Shown: piece by piece, positions 35,560-45,400 of the stretch
Layout: each line of letters begins with the position of its first letter
How positions within the stretch are numbered: the first letter of the stretch is position 1
NCBI GenBank assembly: GCA_022072165.1
Contig: JAJVIF010000001.1
Coordinates: 461,353 to 525,352, forward strand
Origin: a bacterium
GTDB taxonomy: Bacteria; JAJVIF01
DNA: 64,000 bases
Reading direction: 5' to 3'
The notes under the pieces: model-generated
What the model saw: only the letters and a program-made list of their open reading frames with translations
Told to the model about the DNA's origin: nothing
Databases searched by the model: none
Translations under genes and position numbers: made by a program

Positions 35560-37368
35560 CTAGCTGCCGGTGGCCACCGGCTCATTGGCGGGCGTAGCAG
35601 CAGTCGCCTTGCCCTTCGTGTAGTCGCGTTTGCGGGGCGGCACCAGGCTGACGTCTACCGGGCGATAGGTCAGGGCTGGTCCATCGGCGGTCCAGCTGGC
35701 GATGGTGGTTTTCATCCACTCGTCGTCGTTGCGATCCGGGAAGTCAGGCTTGTAATGCGCTCCCCGGGATTCATTTCGCGCCAGGGCTCCCAGCGTGATG
35801 ACCCGCCCCAGTTCCAGCATATTCCAGAGTTGGCGGGTGAAGCTCACGACCTGGTTCGACCAGCGTCCGGTGTCGCTGGTGCTGACATTGCGATAGCGCT
35901 CCATCAGTTCCAGCAGCTTCTCGTCGGTCTTCTGCAGCCGGTCGTTGTACCGGACCACAGTGACGTTATCGGTCATCCACTTGCCGAGCTCGTCGGCCAG
36001 CTGATAGGGATTTTCCGTGCCGCTGGTCTGCTTGTAGATCCACTGCTGGTCGGTCTCGGCTTCGGACATCGCGTGGTCATAGACGGACTGCGCCCGGTCT
36101 TTGGCGAGAGTCTCCACGCCACCGAGGTACTCCACCACGGCCTCTGCGGCCGTGAAACCGCCGTAGATGCAGGAGACCAGGGAGTTGGCACCCAGTCGAT
36201 TCGCGCCATGGATCGAGAAATCGACCTCGCCGGCTGCCAGGAGTCCGGGGAGATTGGTCCGTTGCTGGAAATCCACCCAGAGCCCGCCCATGGAGTAGTG
36301 CATGGCCGGGAAGACCTTCATCGGTTTCTCACGCGGGTCATCGCCAGTGAATTTCTCGTAGATGTCGAGGATCGCCTTGAGCTTCTTATCGAGCATCTCC
36401 CGGGAAATATGGGTGAGGTCGAGATACACCATGTTCTTGCCATCGACCCCGAGGCCGAGGTCGACACAGACATGGAAAATCTCCCGGGTCGCGATGTCGC
36501 GGGGGACCAGGTTGCCGTAGGCGGGGTACTTCTCTTCGAGGAAGTACCAGGGCTTCCCGTCCCTGGGGACCCAGACCCGTCCCCCTTCCCCGCGGGCACT
36601 TTCCGACATCAGGCGCAGCTTGTCCTCACCGGGAATCGCTGTCGGGTGCACCTGAATAAATTCGCCGTTGGCGTACCACGCCCCCTGGCGATAGCAGATC
36701 GCTGCGGCTGAGCCGGTGTTGATCACGGAGTTCGTGCTCTTGCCAAAGACGATGCCTGGACCACCGGTGCACATGATGACGGCATCCGCAGGGAACGCCC
36801 TGAGCTCCATGGTCGCGAGATTCATCGCCACCAGACCCGTGACCGTCTCGCCATCCTTGACCAGCGAGACAAACTCATACCCCTCGTACTTGGTGACTTT
36901 GCCGTCCACTTCCCAACGACGGACCTGCTCATCCAGGGCATAGAGCAATTGCTGTCCGGTGGAAGCGCCGGCAAAAGCGGTCCGGTGATGCTGTGTGCCA
37001 CCAAAGCGACGGAAATCGAGGAGCCCCTCCGGGGTCCGGTTGAACGGCACGCCCATTCGGTCGAAGAGGTCGATGATCGACGGGGCCATGTCGCACATGG
37101 CCTTGACCGGCGGCTGGTCGGCAAGAAAATCGCCGCCATAGACTGTGTCGTCGAGGTGGATGGCGGTGGAGTCGCCTTCGCCTTTGGTGTTCTTGGCGGC
37201 ATTGATGCCACCCTGGGCACAGACTGAGTGGCTGCGTTTCACCGGGACCAGCGAAAAGAGACAGACCTGCAGGCCGCGCTCCGCACACTTCATCGCCGCG
37301 CTGAGTCCCGCCAGTCCGCCCCCGACGATGGCGACGACGGCTCCCTTAGGCAGAGTTGCTGTTGCCAT
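35560..37368 (-). CDS. sdhA: Succinate dehydrogenase flavoprotein subunit
   Basis: The product is 602 residues from ATG 37368, which follows AAGG at acceptable spacing and begins just before the FAD-binding VAIVGGGLAGLSAA; the frame is open further upstream but there covers the end of sdhC. HSVCAQGGINAA holds the His for covalent FAD attachment. HPTAIPG, RGEGGRVWVPRDG and the HGANRLGANSL segment are active-site and FAD-contact motifs. It oxidises succinate to fumarate. Confidence 0.96.
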   Translation of the reverse strand: MATATLPKGAVVAIVGGGLAGLSAAMKCAERGLQVCLFSLVPVKRSHSVCAQGGINAAKNTKGEGDSTAIHLDDTVYGGDFLADQPPVKAMCDMAPSIIDLFDRMGVPFNRTPEGLLDFRRFGGTQHHRTAFAGASTGQQLLYALDEQVRRWEVDGKVTKYEGYEFVSLVKDGETVTGLVAMNLATMELRAFPADAVIMCTGGPGIVFGKSTNSVINTGSAAAICYRQGAWYANGEFIQVHPTAIPGEDKLRLMSESARGEGGRVWVPRDGKPWYFLEEKYPAYGNLVPRDIATREIFHVCVDLGLGVDGKNMVYLDLTHISREMLDKKLKAILDIYEKFTGDDPREKPMKVFPAMHYSMGGLWVDFQQRTNLPGLLAAGEVDFSIHGANRLGANSLVSCIYGGFTAAEAVVEYLGGVETLAKDRAQSVYDHAMSEAETDQQWIYKQTSGTENPYQLADELGKWMTDNVTVVRYNDRLQKTDEKLLELMERYRNVSTSDTGRWSNQVVSFTRQLWNMLELGRVITLGALARNESRGAHYKPDFPDRNDDEWMKTTIASWTADGPALTYRPVDVSLVPPRKRDYTKGKATAATPANEPVATGS

Positions 37369-37385
37369 GACTTGAATGACCTTCC

Positions 37386-38081
37386 TTATTCCGGCGACGT
37401 CGCAAGAGTCGGTGTGGCGGTACTGTGCAGGGACGCGGTGTGATCCGAGGGCTGGAACCAGCTGATGCCGCCGCCCCGGAATCCAAGCAGCGAATTGATG
37501 GCAAAGGCCAGGAGGATGGCGCCGATGCCGAAACAGGCGTACATGCTGAGTTCCTGGGCTTTGCGGCTGGTGGTGATGCCCCAGCTGATCAGGAAATTCC
37601 ACAGACCATTCGCAAAGTGGAAAGTCACAGCGACCGTTCCCAGGATGTAGACCCCCAGAACCACAGGGTTCGCCAGGGTGCGTGCCACCCAGTCGAAGTC
37701 CAGCTCAGTCCCCGTGATCATGAAGTAGATCCGGGTGGAGCCGACGTGATAGATGACGTAGATGAACGCGATGATGCCGGTGGTCCGCTGCCACTGATAC
37801 AGGGCGTTGCGCAGATAGCCATAAGAAGCCGGCTGACTGCGGGCGGTGATCATGAGCCCGTAGACCGCATGAAAGACCAGCGGCAGAAAAATGCCGAAGA
37901 CCTCAATAAAGATGAGGAGGGGAAGGCCCTGAATGTCAGCGACCGCCTTGTCGTAGGCCGCTGGCCCCAACGCCGCCTTGGCGTTGGTGAAAAAGTGCTC
38001 CGCCAGGAATGCCCCGAGGGGCACCACTCCGGTCAGGGAGTGGAGGCGTCGCAGCAGAAAGTGTTTCCGGCTCTCGTCCAT
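37386..38081 (-). CDS. sdhC: Succinate dehydrogenase cytochrome b subunit
   Basis: The product is 231 residues with five predicted membrane helices, the single-subunit diheme type (SdhC of Bacillus, class B). RRLHSLTGVVPLG and AEHFFTNA near the N-terminus, FHAVYGLM, IYHVGSTRIYF and VTFHFANGLWNF supply heme-ligand His residues. It anchors SdhAB and passes electrons to quinone. It is the first gene of sdhCAB. A near-perfect CRP/FNR-type palindrome lies at 38132-38153 upstream. Confidence 0.94.
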   Translation of the reverse strand: MDESRKHFLLRRLHSLTGVVPLGAFLAEHFFTNAKAALGPAAYDKAVADIQGLPLLIFIEVFGIFLPLVFHAVYGLMITARSQPASYGYLRNALYQWQRTTGIIAFIYVIYHVGSTRIYFMITGTELDFDWVARTLANPVVLGVYILGTVAVTFHFANGLWNFLISWGITTSRKAQELSMYACFGIGAILLAFAINSLLGFRGGGISWFQPSDHTASLHSTATPTLATSPE

Positions 38082-38131
38082 GTTGCGAGCGATCCTTCGT
38101 TAATGGAGTCGCTCCGGTTCCTGCAGAGGCC

Positions 38132-38153
38132 GCTTGTGAAGTATTTCACAAGC
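38132..38153. promoter_or_regulatory. CRP/FNR-type palindrome upstream of sdhCAB
   Basis: The site is a perfect inverted repeat with 9-base arms (GCTTGTGAA and TTCACAAGC) and 4 bases between. It contains TGTGA-N6-TCACA, the consensus of Crp-family regulators. It is 51 bases upstream of the sdhC start and 118 bases before the divergent gene at 38271, so it could serve either. Confidence 0.6.
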
Positions 38154-38270
38154 CAACCCCTGGCGGAAGGGGGGCGCATCACGCTGGGATGCTACACCAT
38201 CCCTCAAGGCCAGGACACCGAGCCGCAGTTTCGCGTCAATTGGTCGAGGGTGGGGTAGACTCACCATCCT

Positions 38271-40430
38271 ATGTCCGCTGCTCTGCTGGCCAGTCGCCGA
38301 ACCGCTCAACTCATCACCCTCTGCTGCTTCGGCGGATTGATGCTGCTGGTCGCCCATGTCGCGACCCGGGAACTGGTGATCCCTCCGAAGCGGATAAAGG
38401 CCCCGTTTCGGGTCATCGTGATTGGCTTCGATGGCATGGACGCCGATCTGACTGAACGCTGGATGGCTGAGGGCAAACTGCCGAACCTGCAGCGACTCGC
38501 CCTGGATAACGACCGGGCAGGGCTGGTGGGCTACAGTGCGCTTCATTCCAGCAATCCATCGGAATCACCTGTCTCCTGGTCCAGCATGATCACGGGGATG
38601 AATCCAGGAAAGACCAACCTGTTTGACTTCCTGCGACGTCATCCGGAGACTTATGACATCGACAACGCGATGGTCGATACCTCCGCGCCAGCCAAGTTTG
38701 ATCCCGTCTTTAAGGCAGTTCCCATTAAGCCTCCGGACTTCCGGAACTACCGGCAGGGCGACCCCATCTGGCGGATCACGACCAGGGCAGGTATCCGGAC
38801 TGTCGTACTCCACGCCCCAGTGAGCTTCCCTCCTGATGAAATCCCGGGCGGTTACATGATCTGCGGCCTGGGCGTGGGGGATGTGCGGGGGACCCAGGGG
38901 ACCTACACGTTCTACACGACAGATCCGCGTCGGGTGACCGCGAAGGGCTTTACGGAGTTCGGTGGCCGGGTTAAGCAGGTCTACTATGAAGCCCGCAGCG
39001 GCGGGATTCGACTGGACATCATCGGTCCGCCGAATCGTGTGAAGAATCCCGGTGGCACCAACACCGCGCTGCCGGTGGACATCACCCTGCCCGCCCTGCT
39101 GAAGCCCGGTGAGGCTCCGGACGAAGCAGTCCTGGAGATTACGCAGACGGATGGCTCAGTCACGGTCGTCCCCATGAAGCTCCGGACCTGGAGTGACTTT
39201 GTGGAAGTCTCTTTTCCCGTCACGGAAGTCATCCAGGTACATGGCACGTTCAAGGCATTCCTGACCAGCCTGGACTTCAGCGACCCACAGTTGCCGGTGG
39301 CGGAGCTCTACATCACCCCGATTGGGTTTGACCCGACCAAGCCGCCGCTCCCGATCTCCTATCCGTCGAAGTGGAGCAAGCAGCTGGCGGAGGACCACGG
39401 GCACTACAAGACTGTCGGCTGGCCCTCTGAGACGTGGGGGCTGAATGAGCACGTGCTGGACGAGGATGCGTTTCTCGACGACATCGAACAGACCCAAACC
39501 AAATGGGAGGAGATGCTCTTCGCCCAGTTGGGCCGGGACGATTGGGACTTCCTCTTTGCCGTCACACAGCAGACCGATCATGTCGCGCACATGTTCTGGC
39601 GCTTCTTCGACCCGACGCATCCCGCCTATGACGCGGTCAAAGCCGAGGACCCAAGATACCGCGATGCCATCCTCCATGCATACCAGCGGGCGGATGCCCT
39701 GGTAGCGCGCATCATGTCGGAAGTGGCGAACGATGACCGGACCATCCTCCTGGTGGTGTCTGACCACGGGTTCAATCTCTTCCGGCGTTCTGTCAACCTC
39801 AATCGCTGGCTCATCAACAACGGATTCATGACCCTCAAGACGGCGAATCAGGGCGCAACTGAAGAACTCTCAACTGCGCAGTTGTTCGCTGGGGACCAGT
39901 TCTTTACCGATGTCGACTGGTCCAAAACGAAGGCGTACGCCATGGGCCTGGGGCAGATCTACCTGAACCAGGCGGGCCGTGAGGGTGAGGGGATTGTCCA
40001 GCCCGGGGAGGAAGCTGAGCGGGTGAAGCAGGAGATCATCGCCGGCCTGCTGCAACTCCGGGATCCCGAGAATGGGGCCCAGGTGCTGCGTCAGGTGTTC
40101 GATGGCGCGAAGATTTATCACGGTCCGGCGATGGATCAGGCACCGGACCTGGTGATGGGATTCGCCGATGGGTACCGTGTCTCCTGGCAAACATCGTTGG
40201 GTGGTGCACCGCTGGAAGTCATCGAGGACAACAATCAGCCCTGGTCCGGGGATCACTGCTCCTTTGATCCCGACATCACCATGGGCATCTGTTTCACCAA
40301 CTGGACCATCGAAAAGCAGCATCCGTCTGTGCTGGATATCGCGCCGACTGTCCTGCGTGTCTTTGACCGTCCGATGCCGGCGGACATGGATGGGTCGCCC
40401 CTCTTCACGCAACTGCCCCCACGGGAGTAA
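38271..40430 (+). CDS. Membrane-anchored alkaline-phosphatase-superfamily phosphodiesterase
   Basis: The product is 719 residues. A signal-anchor helix is at about 13-30. Metal-binding motifs of the type I phosphodiesterase/nucleotide pyrophosphatase family are present: IGFDGMD (Asp54), an SWSSMITGMNPGKTN segment with the likely nucleophile Ser or Thr, QQTDHVAHMFW, VSDHGFNLFRRSVNLNRWL and SGDHCSFDPD. The family cleaves phosphate esters, often outside the cell. A roughly 200-residue insertion lies between the first and second motif groups. The true substrate is unknown. It is divergent from sdhCAB. Confidence 0.9.
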   Translation: MSAALLASRRTAQLITLCCFGGLMLLVAHVATRELVIPPKRIKAPFRVIVIGFDGMDADLTERWMAEGKLPNLQRLALDNDRAGLVGYSALHSSNPSESPVSWSSMITGMNPGKTNLFDFLRRHPETYDIDNAMVDTSAPAKFDPVFKAVPIKPPDFRNYRQGDPIWRITTRAGIRTVVLHAPVSFPPDEIPGGYMICGLGVGDVRGTQGTYTFYTTDPRRVTAKGFTEFGGRVKQVYYEARSGGIRLDIIGPPNRVKNPGGTNTALPVDITLPALLKPGEAPDEAVLEITQTDGSVTVVPMKLRTWSDFVEVSFPVTEVIQVHGTFKAFLTSLDFSDPQLPVAELYITPIGFDPTKPPLPISYPSKWSKQLAEDHGHYKTVGWPSETWGLNEHVLDEDAFLDDIEQTQTKWEEMLFAQLGRDDWDFLFAVTQQTDHVAHMFWRFFDPTHPAYDAVKAEDPRYRDAILHAYQRADALVARIMSEVANDDRTILLVVSDHGFNLFRRSVNLNRWLINNGFMTLKTANQGATEELSTAQLFAGDQFFTDVDWSKTKAYAMGLGQIYLNQAGREGEGIVQPGEEAERVKQEIIAGLLQLRDPENGAQVLRQVFDGAKIYHGPAMDQAPDLVMGFADGYRVSWQTSLGGAPLEVIEDNNQPWSGDHCSFDPDITMGICFTNWTIEKQHPSVLDIAPTVLRVFDRPMPADMDGSPLFTQLPPRE

Positions 40431-40452
40431 GCATGCGCAGCCATGCGAGCAG

Positions 40453-41604
40453 CTATCCCAATCGCTGCTTTATGCGTCGCTGCCACAGGACCTGCTTCAG
40501 GCGTTGCACGGTGGCTATCCCCAACTCCGCTTCAGGCACACCGGCAAGTGCGGCATCTTCAGGGCTTAACACAAACACTACCCCATGGCGGGTGTAGATC
40601 TCGGTGCCCTGCGCGGTTTGTCGAGAAGCAAAGTCGTAATCCAGTGCGCCAGCCTCCAGGACGGCCTGCAGTCGGATTACTGCGCGGTCGGCGCGGGGCT
40701 GACTCTCTTCCGGGGTCCCGGCGAATCGAAAGACTTCCGTCCCCCCGACATGAAGGCACAGATGGGCGACCGGACCCTCCGGCGTTTCACTCCAGGGTTC
40801 AATCGTGACCGGGGCACGCATTTTCTGAATCTGGACCGGCACGGGATAGTTGCGGGCAGCCATCCAGGCGCTGATGGCCTGACGGCGCTCCACCGGATAG
40901 GGATGGGTGAGGAAGTAGCCCTCTTCCAGGAGCGGATTTGATGCGGATGCCCACTCGAGCCGAGACATAAACTCCAGCATCCCGACTGGCTCGTAGCCAG
41001 CTTTGGTCATCAGCAGCAGGCCTGTTTCATCGGCATCCGTCTCGGCTTTCCTTGAGTAACTCATGGCCGAGTTATGCCCCAGAACCTGCCCTGCCGTATA
41101 GAGCCCCGGCTCTTTGGCGATAATCGCGGCCAGGAGCCCTCCAAGCTGGAACTTCCAGGCATCGCGACCGATTTCCTGGCCATGCTTATGGAGAATATGA
41201 GTCATCTCATGTGCGAGGACCGCTGCGCACTGATCATCGGTTTCCAGCTCATTCATCAGCCCCGTAAAAAAGTAGATGTAGCCTGAAGGTGTAGCGAAGG
41301 CGTTCAGGGTCTCGTCATCGAGGATCCGAATCGCTTTGATGCGCGGACGCCAGTCCTCATGCAACGACGCGAGCAGGCGTTCGGAGACCCGCTGCAATCT
41401 GTCGAAGCCCGGTCCGCTGGTGACCAATCCAAAGTGCTCTTCCAGCCGTACCAGCTCCGGAGGGGTGCCATCGGGAGTTCTGGCAGATGGGGGAGGCGTA
41501 CTGGCGGAAGTGGGCGCTGCGTAGCTCCCCAGCGGAAGCAGCAGGAGCCCACACAGGACCAGCAGCAGTCGGGGTGCGAGCAGGATGAGAACGCCTCCTT
41601 GCAC
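40453..41604 (-). CDS. M48-family metalloprotease (BepA/Oma1-like), secreted
   Basis: The product is up to 383 residues. A signal peptide (LLLVLCGLLLLPLGSYA) is followed by the zinc protease domain with HEMTH (about 130) and the third-ligand region KAETDADETGLLLM. This is the order of periplasmic BepA or Loi-type M48 proteases, which handle misfolded outer-membrane proteins. The frame can start at GTG 41604, but a perfect AAGGAGG lies just inside it, seven bases before an in-frame ATC at 41584-41586. The start is therefore uncertain. Confidence 0.88.
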   Translation of the reverse strand: MQGGVLILLAPRLLLVLCGLLLLPLGSYAAPTSASTPPPSARTPDGTPPELVRLEEHFGLVTSGPGFDRLQRVSERLLASLHEDWRPRIKAIRILDDETLNAFATPSGYIYFFTGLMNELETDDQCAAVLAHEMTHILHKHGQEIGRDAWKFQLGGLLAAIIAKEPGLYTAGQVLGHNSAMSYSRKAETDADETGLLLMTKAGYEPVGMLEFMSRLEWASASNPLLEEGYFLTHPYPVERRQAISAWMAARNYPVPVQIQKMRAPVTIEPWSETPEGPVAHLCLHVGGTEVFRFAGTPEESQPRADRAVIRLQAVLEAGALDYDFASRQTAQGTEIYTRHGVVFVLSPEDAALAGVPEAELGIATVQRLKQVLWQRRIKQRLG

Positions 41605-41613
41605 GGAGTCAGG

Positions 41614-42369
41614 ATGCTTCGTAGTGTACCGATCGTGACGTCGCCCGCGACAGGCTCCGGACTAGCGTTCCCCGCACCTCTGCAGGCGGCCCACTTTCTG
41701 GCTCGACCGAACCGGTTTGTGATCCTGGCAGAGCATGAAGGGCGGACGATCAGTGTCCGGTGCCCATCGCCGGGCAGCCTCCGGGAGTTATTGACACCCG
41801 GAGCAGAACTGCTGGTTCATGTGCCGCCGGATTCCAGGACCCGCAGAACCGACGCAACACTGGTGCTTATCCGGCATCAGCGCCGATGGGTGAGCGTCGA
41901 TACCCAGTTGCCAAATCGACTGATGGCGGAACACTTGATAAATGGGGTGTTTGCTCCATTCCAGGACGCTGTCACCATCGAAAGGGAAGTCGGTTTTGGG
42001 AGGAGCAGACTCGATTTTCGACTTACGCAGCCTGATGGACGTCGGCAACTGCTTGAAGTCAAGTGCTGCAATCTTGTGATCAGGCAACGGGCCTTTTTTC
42101 CTGATGCCGTCTCTGATCGGGCCACACGTCATGTGCGGGAACTCATCGAAGCGATTAAAAACGGGTATGAGCCCTGGATCGTGTTTCTGGTGACACGTGC
42201 TGATGCGATCTCAGTCAGTCCTTTCGGGGAGGCAGACCCCCGATTCGCAGCAGCGATGACCGATGCTGTGGCTGCCGGGGTCGGTGTCCTGGCCGCGACA
42301 CATCGCGTGACCCGGTCGGGCATCACACTCCTCGGTGAAGTTCCCTTTTTGCCGAACCCAACTGGGTAG
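41614..42369 (+). CDS. sfsA: SfsA family protein
   Basis: The product is 251 residues. Family features in order are ARPNRFVI near the N-terminus, CPSPGSLRELLTPGAELL, LPNRLMAEHLINGVF, GRSRLDFRL, LLEVKCCNLV, AFFPDAVSDRATRHVRELI and DPRFAAAMTDAVAAGVGVLA. SfsA proteins have an OB-fold and a nuclease-like domain; the acidic EVK core is intact, but their cellular role is unsettled. ATG 41614 has GGAG five bases upstream. The start lies only ten bases from the divergent protease start. Confidence 0.9.
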   Translation: MLRSVPIVTSPATGSGLAFPAPLQAAHFLARPNRFVILAEHEGRTISVRCPSPGSLRELLTPGAELLVHVPPDSRTRRTDATLVLIRHQRRWVSVDTQLPNRLMAEHLINGVFAPFQDAVTIEREVGFGRSRLDFRLTQPDGRRQLLEVKCCNLVIRQRAFFPDAVSDRATRHVRELIEAIKNGYEPWIVFLVTRADAISVSPFGEADPRFAAAMTDAVAAGVGVLAATHRVTRSGITLLGEVPFLPNPTG

Positions 42370-42377
42370 AAAACAAA

Positions 42378-42401
42378 ACGGAGCGGCCGAAGCCGCTCCG
42401 T
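42378..42401 (-). terminator. Terminator after giant lipoprotein 5
   Basis: A perfect 10-bp stem (ACGGAGCGGC and complement) with a CGAA loop is followed on the minus strand by TTTGTTTTC. Confidence 0.85.
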
Positions 42402-42427
42402 GAAGGATCGCTTCCGATTTGCGAAGC

Positions 42428-45400
42428 CTAGGGGCAACGCGGCTCGGAAATCGAGAAGTTGTCGAAGCCCATATCACCGACGCTGACGACTGTCAGCGCT
42501 GCGCCGAAGTCGTTGCAGGTGTCGGGGGTCGCGTTGAAGTCCGTGGTGACACGGATGCGGACCCGGACGTTGTTTTGTCCCAGATACGCGCCAGGAATCG
42601 CGATTGCGCGCTCCTGCGATCCTGAGGGCTCACCCAGGGTATGAGTGAAGGTCGCAATCGGCGCTCCCCAGGCGGGGATATCACCAGAAGCGGGGTTAAT
42701 CGCCATGTAGACCTGGGTGTTTAGGGTCCCGGAAGTCAGCCCCATGATCTCATCGAATCGGATCACGGCCGTCGCAGGAATAGCAGTGAGGTCCAGCAAG
42801 GGTGAGACGATGTTGAAGTCCGACGAATGCGCCAGGTCGCCAGGAAAGGTGGTGCAGGAACCCAGGTCGCCACCGACAGTCATGGCGTTGCCAGTGACGA
42901 AGCCAGCGGAAGCCGGGCAGATGTTCCAGCCGCCCCAGGGGCCTGGATCGAGGACACAGCCGATAGCCGCATCAGTCTGCGGCAACCCGAAGGTGCTCCA
43001 GTTGTTGGCACCTTCAAAGTTGTCGGAGAAGTAGGTGGTGGGCGGCGGGTTGGGAGTGCCGCCAGTCCAGGTGCCCGCAGAAGTAGCGCGGATGCGGACG
43101 TTGTCGATCCAGGCACCAGCATAGCCCGCAGCACCGTTGAAGTAGCCGAAGGCTGATGGGTCGCGGTACTGGAACCGGACGAGGATCTCCTGCCCGGCGG
43201 AAATGCCTGTGAAGGTCACGGTTGCATTCGGGACGGTGACGGGTACGTCGGTCGTGGTGACGTTGATCGGTGACCCCTGAGCGACCCAGGAGCAGCCTTC
43301 ATCAGTGGAGGTGTAAATCTGGAACGATGCGCCGGCGTTACCGAGCATGTGCAGGTCCCAGACTACGCTGACTTCCGTGGCACCGCAGAGTGTTGGTACC
43401 ACCAGTAGGGGGCTCACGAGGTTGTAGTCGCCATTGGCGCCGTAGTCAGTCACGAAGGCACAGGTGCCCCAGATCGATTCCACGTCCCAGGAGCTACCCC
43501 AATAGTTGCCGTTCATCAGCCCGCCGGAAGCAGCTTCCACGGCCGCGTTGGTACAGGTCACCTGCGAAAAGTTGCCGTAGGTGTCCTCGTCGCCATTCGG
43601 CAGGCCATACACCTCTCCACCCACGAAACCCTCTGCAGAGCCCGCGAAGAGATAGGTGTTGGTGACCAGCCCACAGCCGGGATCGGCCAGGGTGTAGTTC
43701 AGGTCAACCACGATCGGAGTGGCAGCACGCAGCGGATCGTAGTACCGAATCCGGGTCGTCCGGGCTGATGGGCCAGGACCGGGGTTGGTCTGGGCAGTCG
43801 AGGTGTGCAGCACGATCGGCGGGGCCCCCGCAGGATCGAAAGCCGCGACATCCGCAGTAAAGACGCCAGTGTAGTTGTACATGATCTCGTAGAAGACGGG
43901 ATCGCCATCGACGTCGTTCTCGGCATCGAGGTTGTACTGAATGGTGCCACCTGAAGGAATGGTCGGATTAGGACCACCCTGCAGGGTGATAGTGGCAGTC
44001 GGCGGGGTGTTGGCGCTCGCCGGCGCGACTTCATACGGCAGGATGATTTCGATCGGGCTGGCGGCGCGGGCGGGGTCGTAGTACCGCACGCGGGCTTCAC
44101 CAACTAGGTTTGATGCACCCGGGTTGTTCGGAGCCTGACCAGTGAAGAGGACGCTTGGCGGATCCGCCGGATCGACGCCAGTCGCATCGGGAATGAAGCT
44201 GCCGTTGTAGAACGTGTCGATGTCGTAGAGGACGGTGTCGCTCTCCGGATCGCTCTCTGTTACCAGGTTAAAGACGACATTGCCGAGGGCGGGAATGACG
44301 GGATTCGTCCCGGCAGCCAGCTCGACGACTGCGGTGGGGGGATCGTTCGAAATCCCACCAACATTGACGCTGAACGCCTGGAAGGTCTCCAGCGCTGGCT
44401 TCTGTGCCGCGTTGGTGATCAGATTCAGGTCCGGATCCAGCACGAACTCATAGGCCGAGCGGTCCTGGCTGTTGCTGATGTCGGTTGTGCGGAGCATCCC
44501 GCGAACTTCGCCAGCCGACTGTCCGCCGGTGCCGGCGGTGTTCAGGACACTGGCAGTGAAGTAGAGCGCATCGCCAGCCTCGCCGGAGTCCGGCGCGACA
44601 TCGCCACCGATGGCAGTGTCGTCATCGTTGAGATTCAGGGTGACTGCGGAAGTGGTCACCGAGGGAATGTCGACTGTGACAGTCGGCATCCCGGGGCCAC
44701 CGGGCTCCACTGTGGTCGGATCGGAGTCATCGCTGACATCCGGCCGGGTCGTAACATTCGCCCGGGCATCCCAGTCGCGGACTGTGAAGCGGACTTCCGT
44801 TGAAGACAGCGGCACATTTGGCTGCAGCCCGCCGGTCTCGCCACGGTAGGTCACCTTACCAACGTCCAGTGCGCCATAGGGCATGCGATACACGAAGTTC
44901 GCAACGCTCGCTGGCGTGGAGGGGAGGCGATTCGCCCGCTTCTGGGTGGCATTGGTGCCGCCGCGCGGGTCGTTATACTTGGCGAGAATGACCAGATCAA
45001 AGTTCAGGCTGCCACTCAGCTCCGACTTGCGGATCGTGATGCTGCTGGCGGCGGACTGGCCCTGATGCAGGTAGTCAAACCCGGTCCACTGGTCTCGGGT
45101 CGCGCCGATATTGCTGGCTTGCCAGCCATCCTGCGAGCGGTAGTTCCCTTTCGCAAGTCCCAGGTTGCTGATGCCGACGCGGTTGCCATTGGCGCCCAGC
45201 GTTTCATCGACGATCAACTTATAGGGGAAGGCATTGGCGGTCTTGGTAGCCGCCTGGGGGATGGTCCCCTTGGGCTGGACATAACCATCCACGTTGCGCA
45301 GCAGGCGGGCGTTAGCTACCACATCGCCGAAGAACGTGTTGCCGGTAGCTGTCGGGACATCCACCAGGAAGACTGCGCGTCCGGTGATCCCCAGGTCAGC

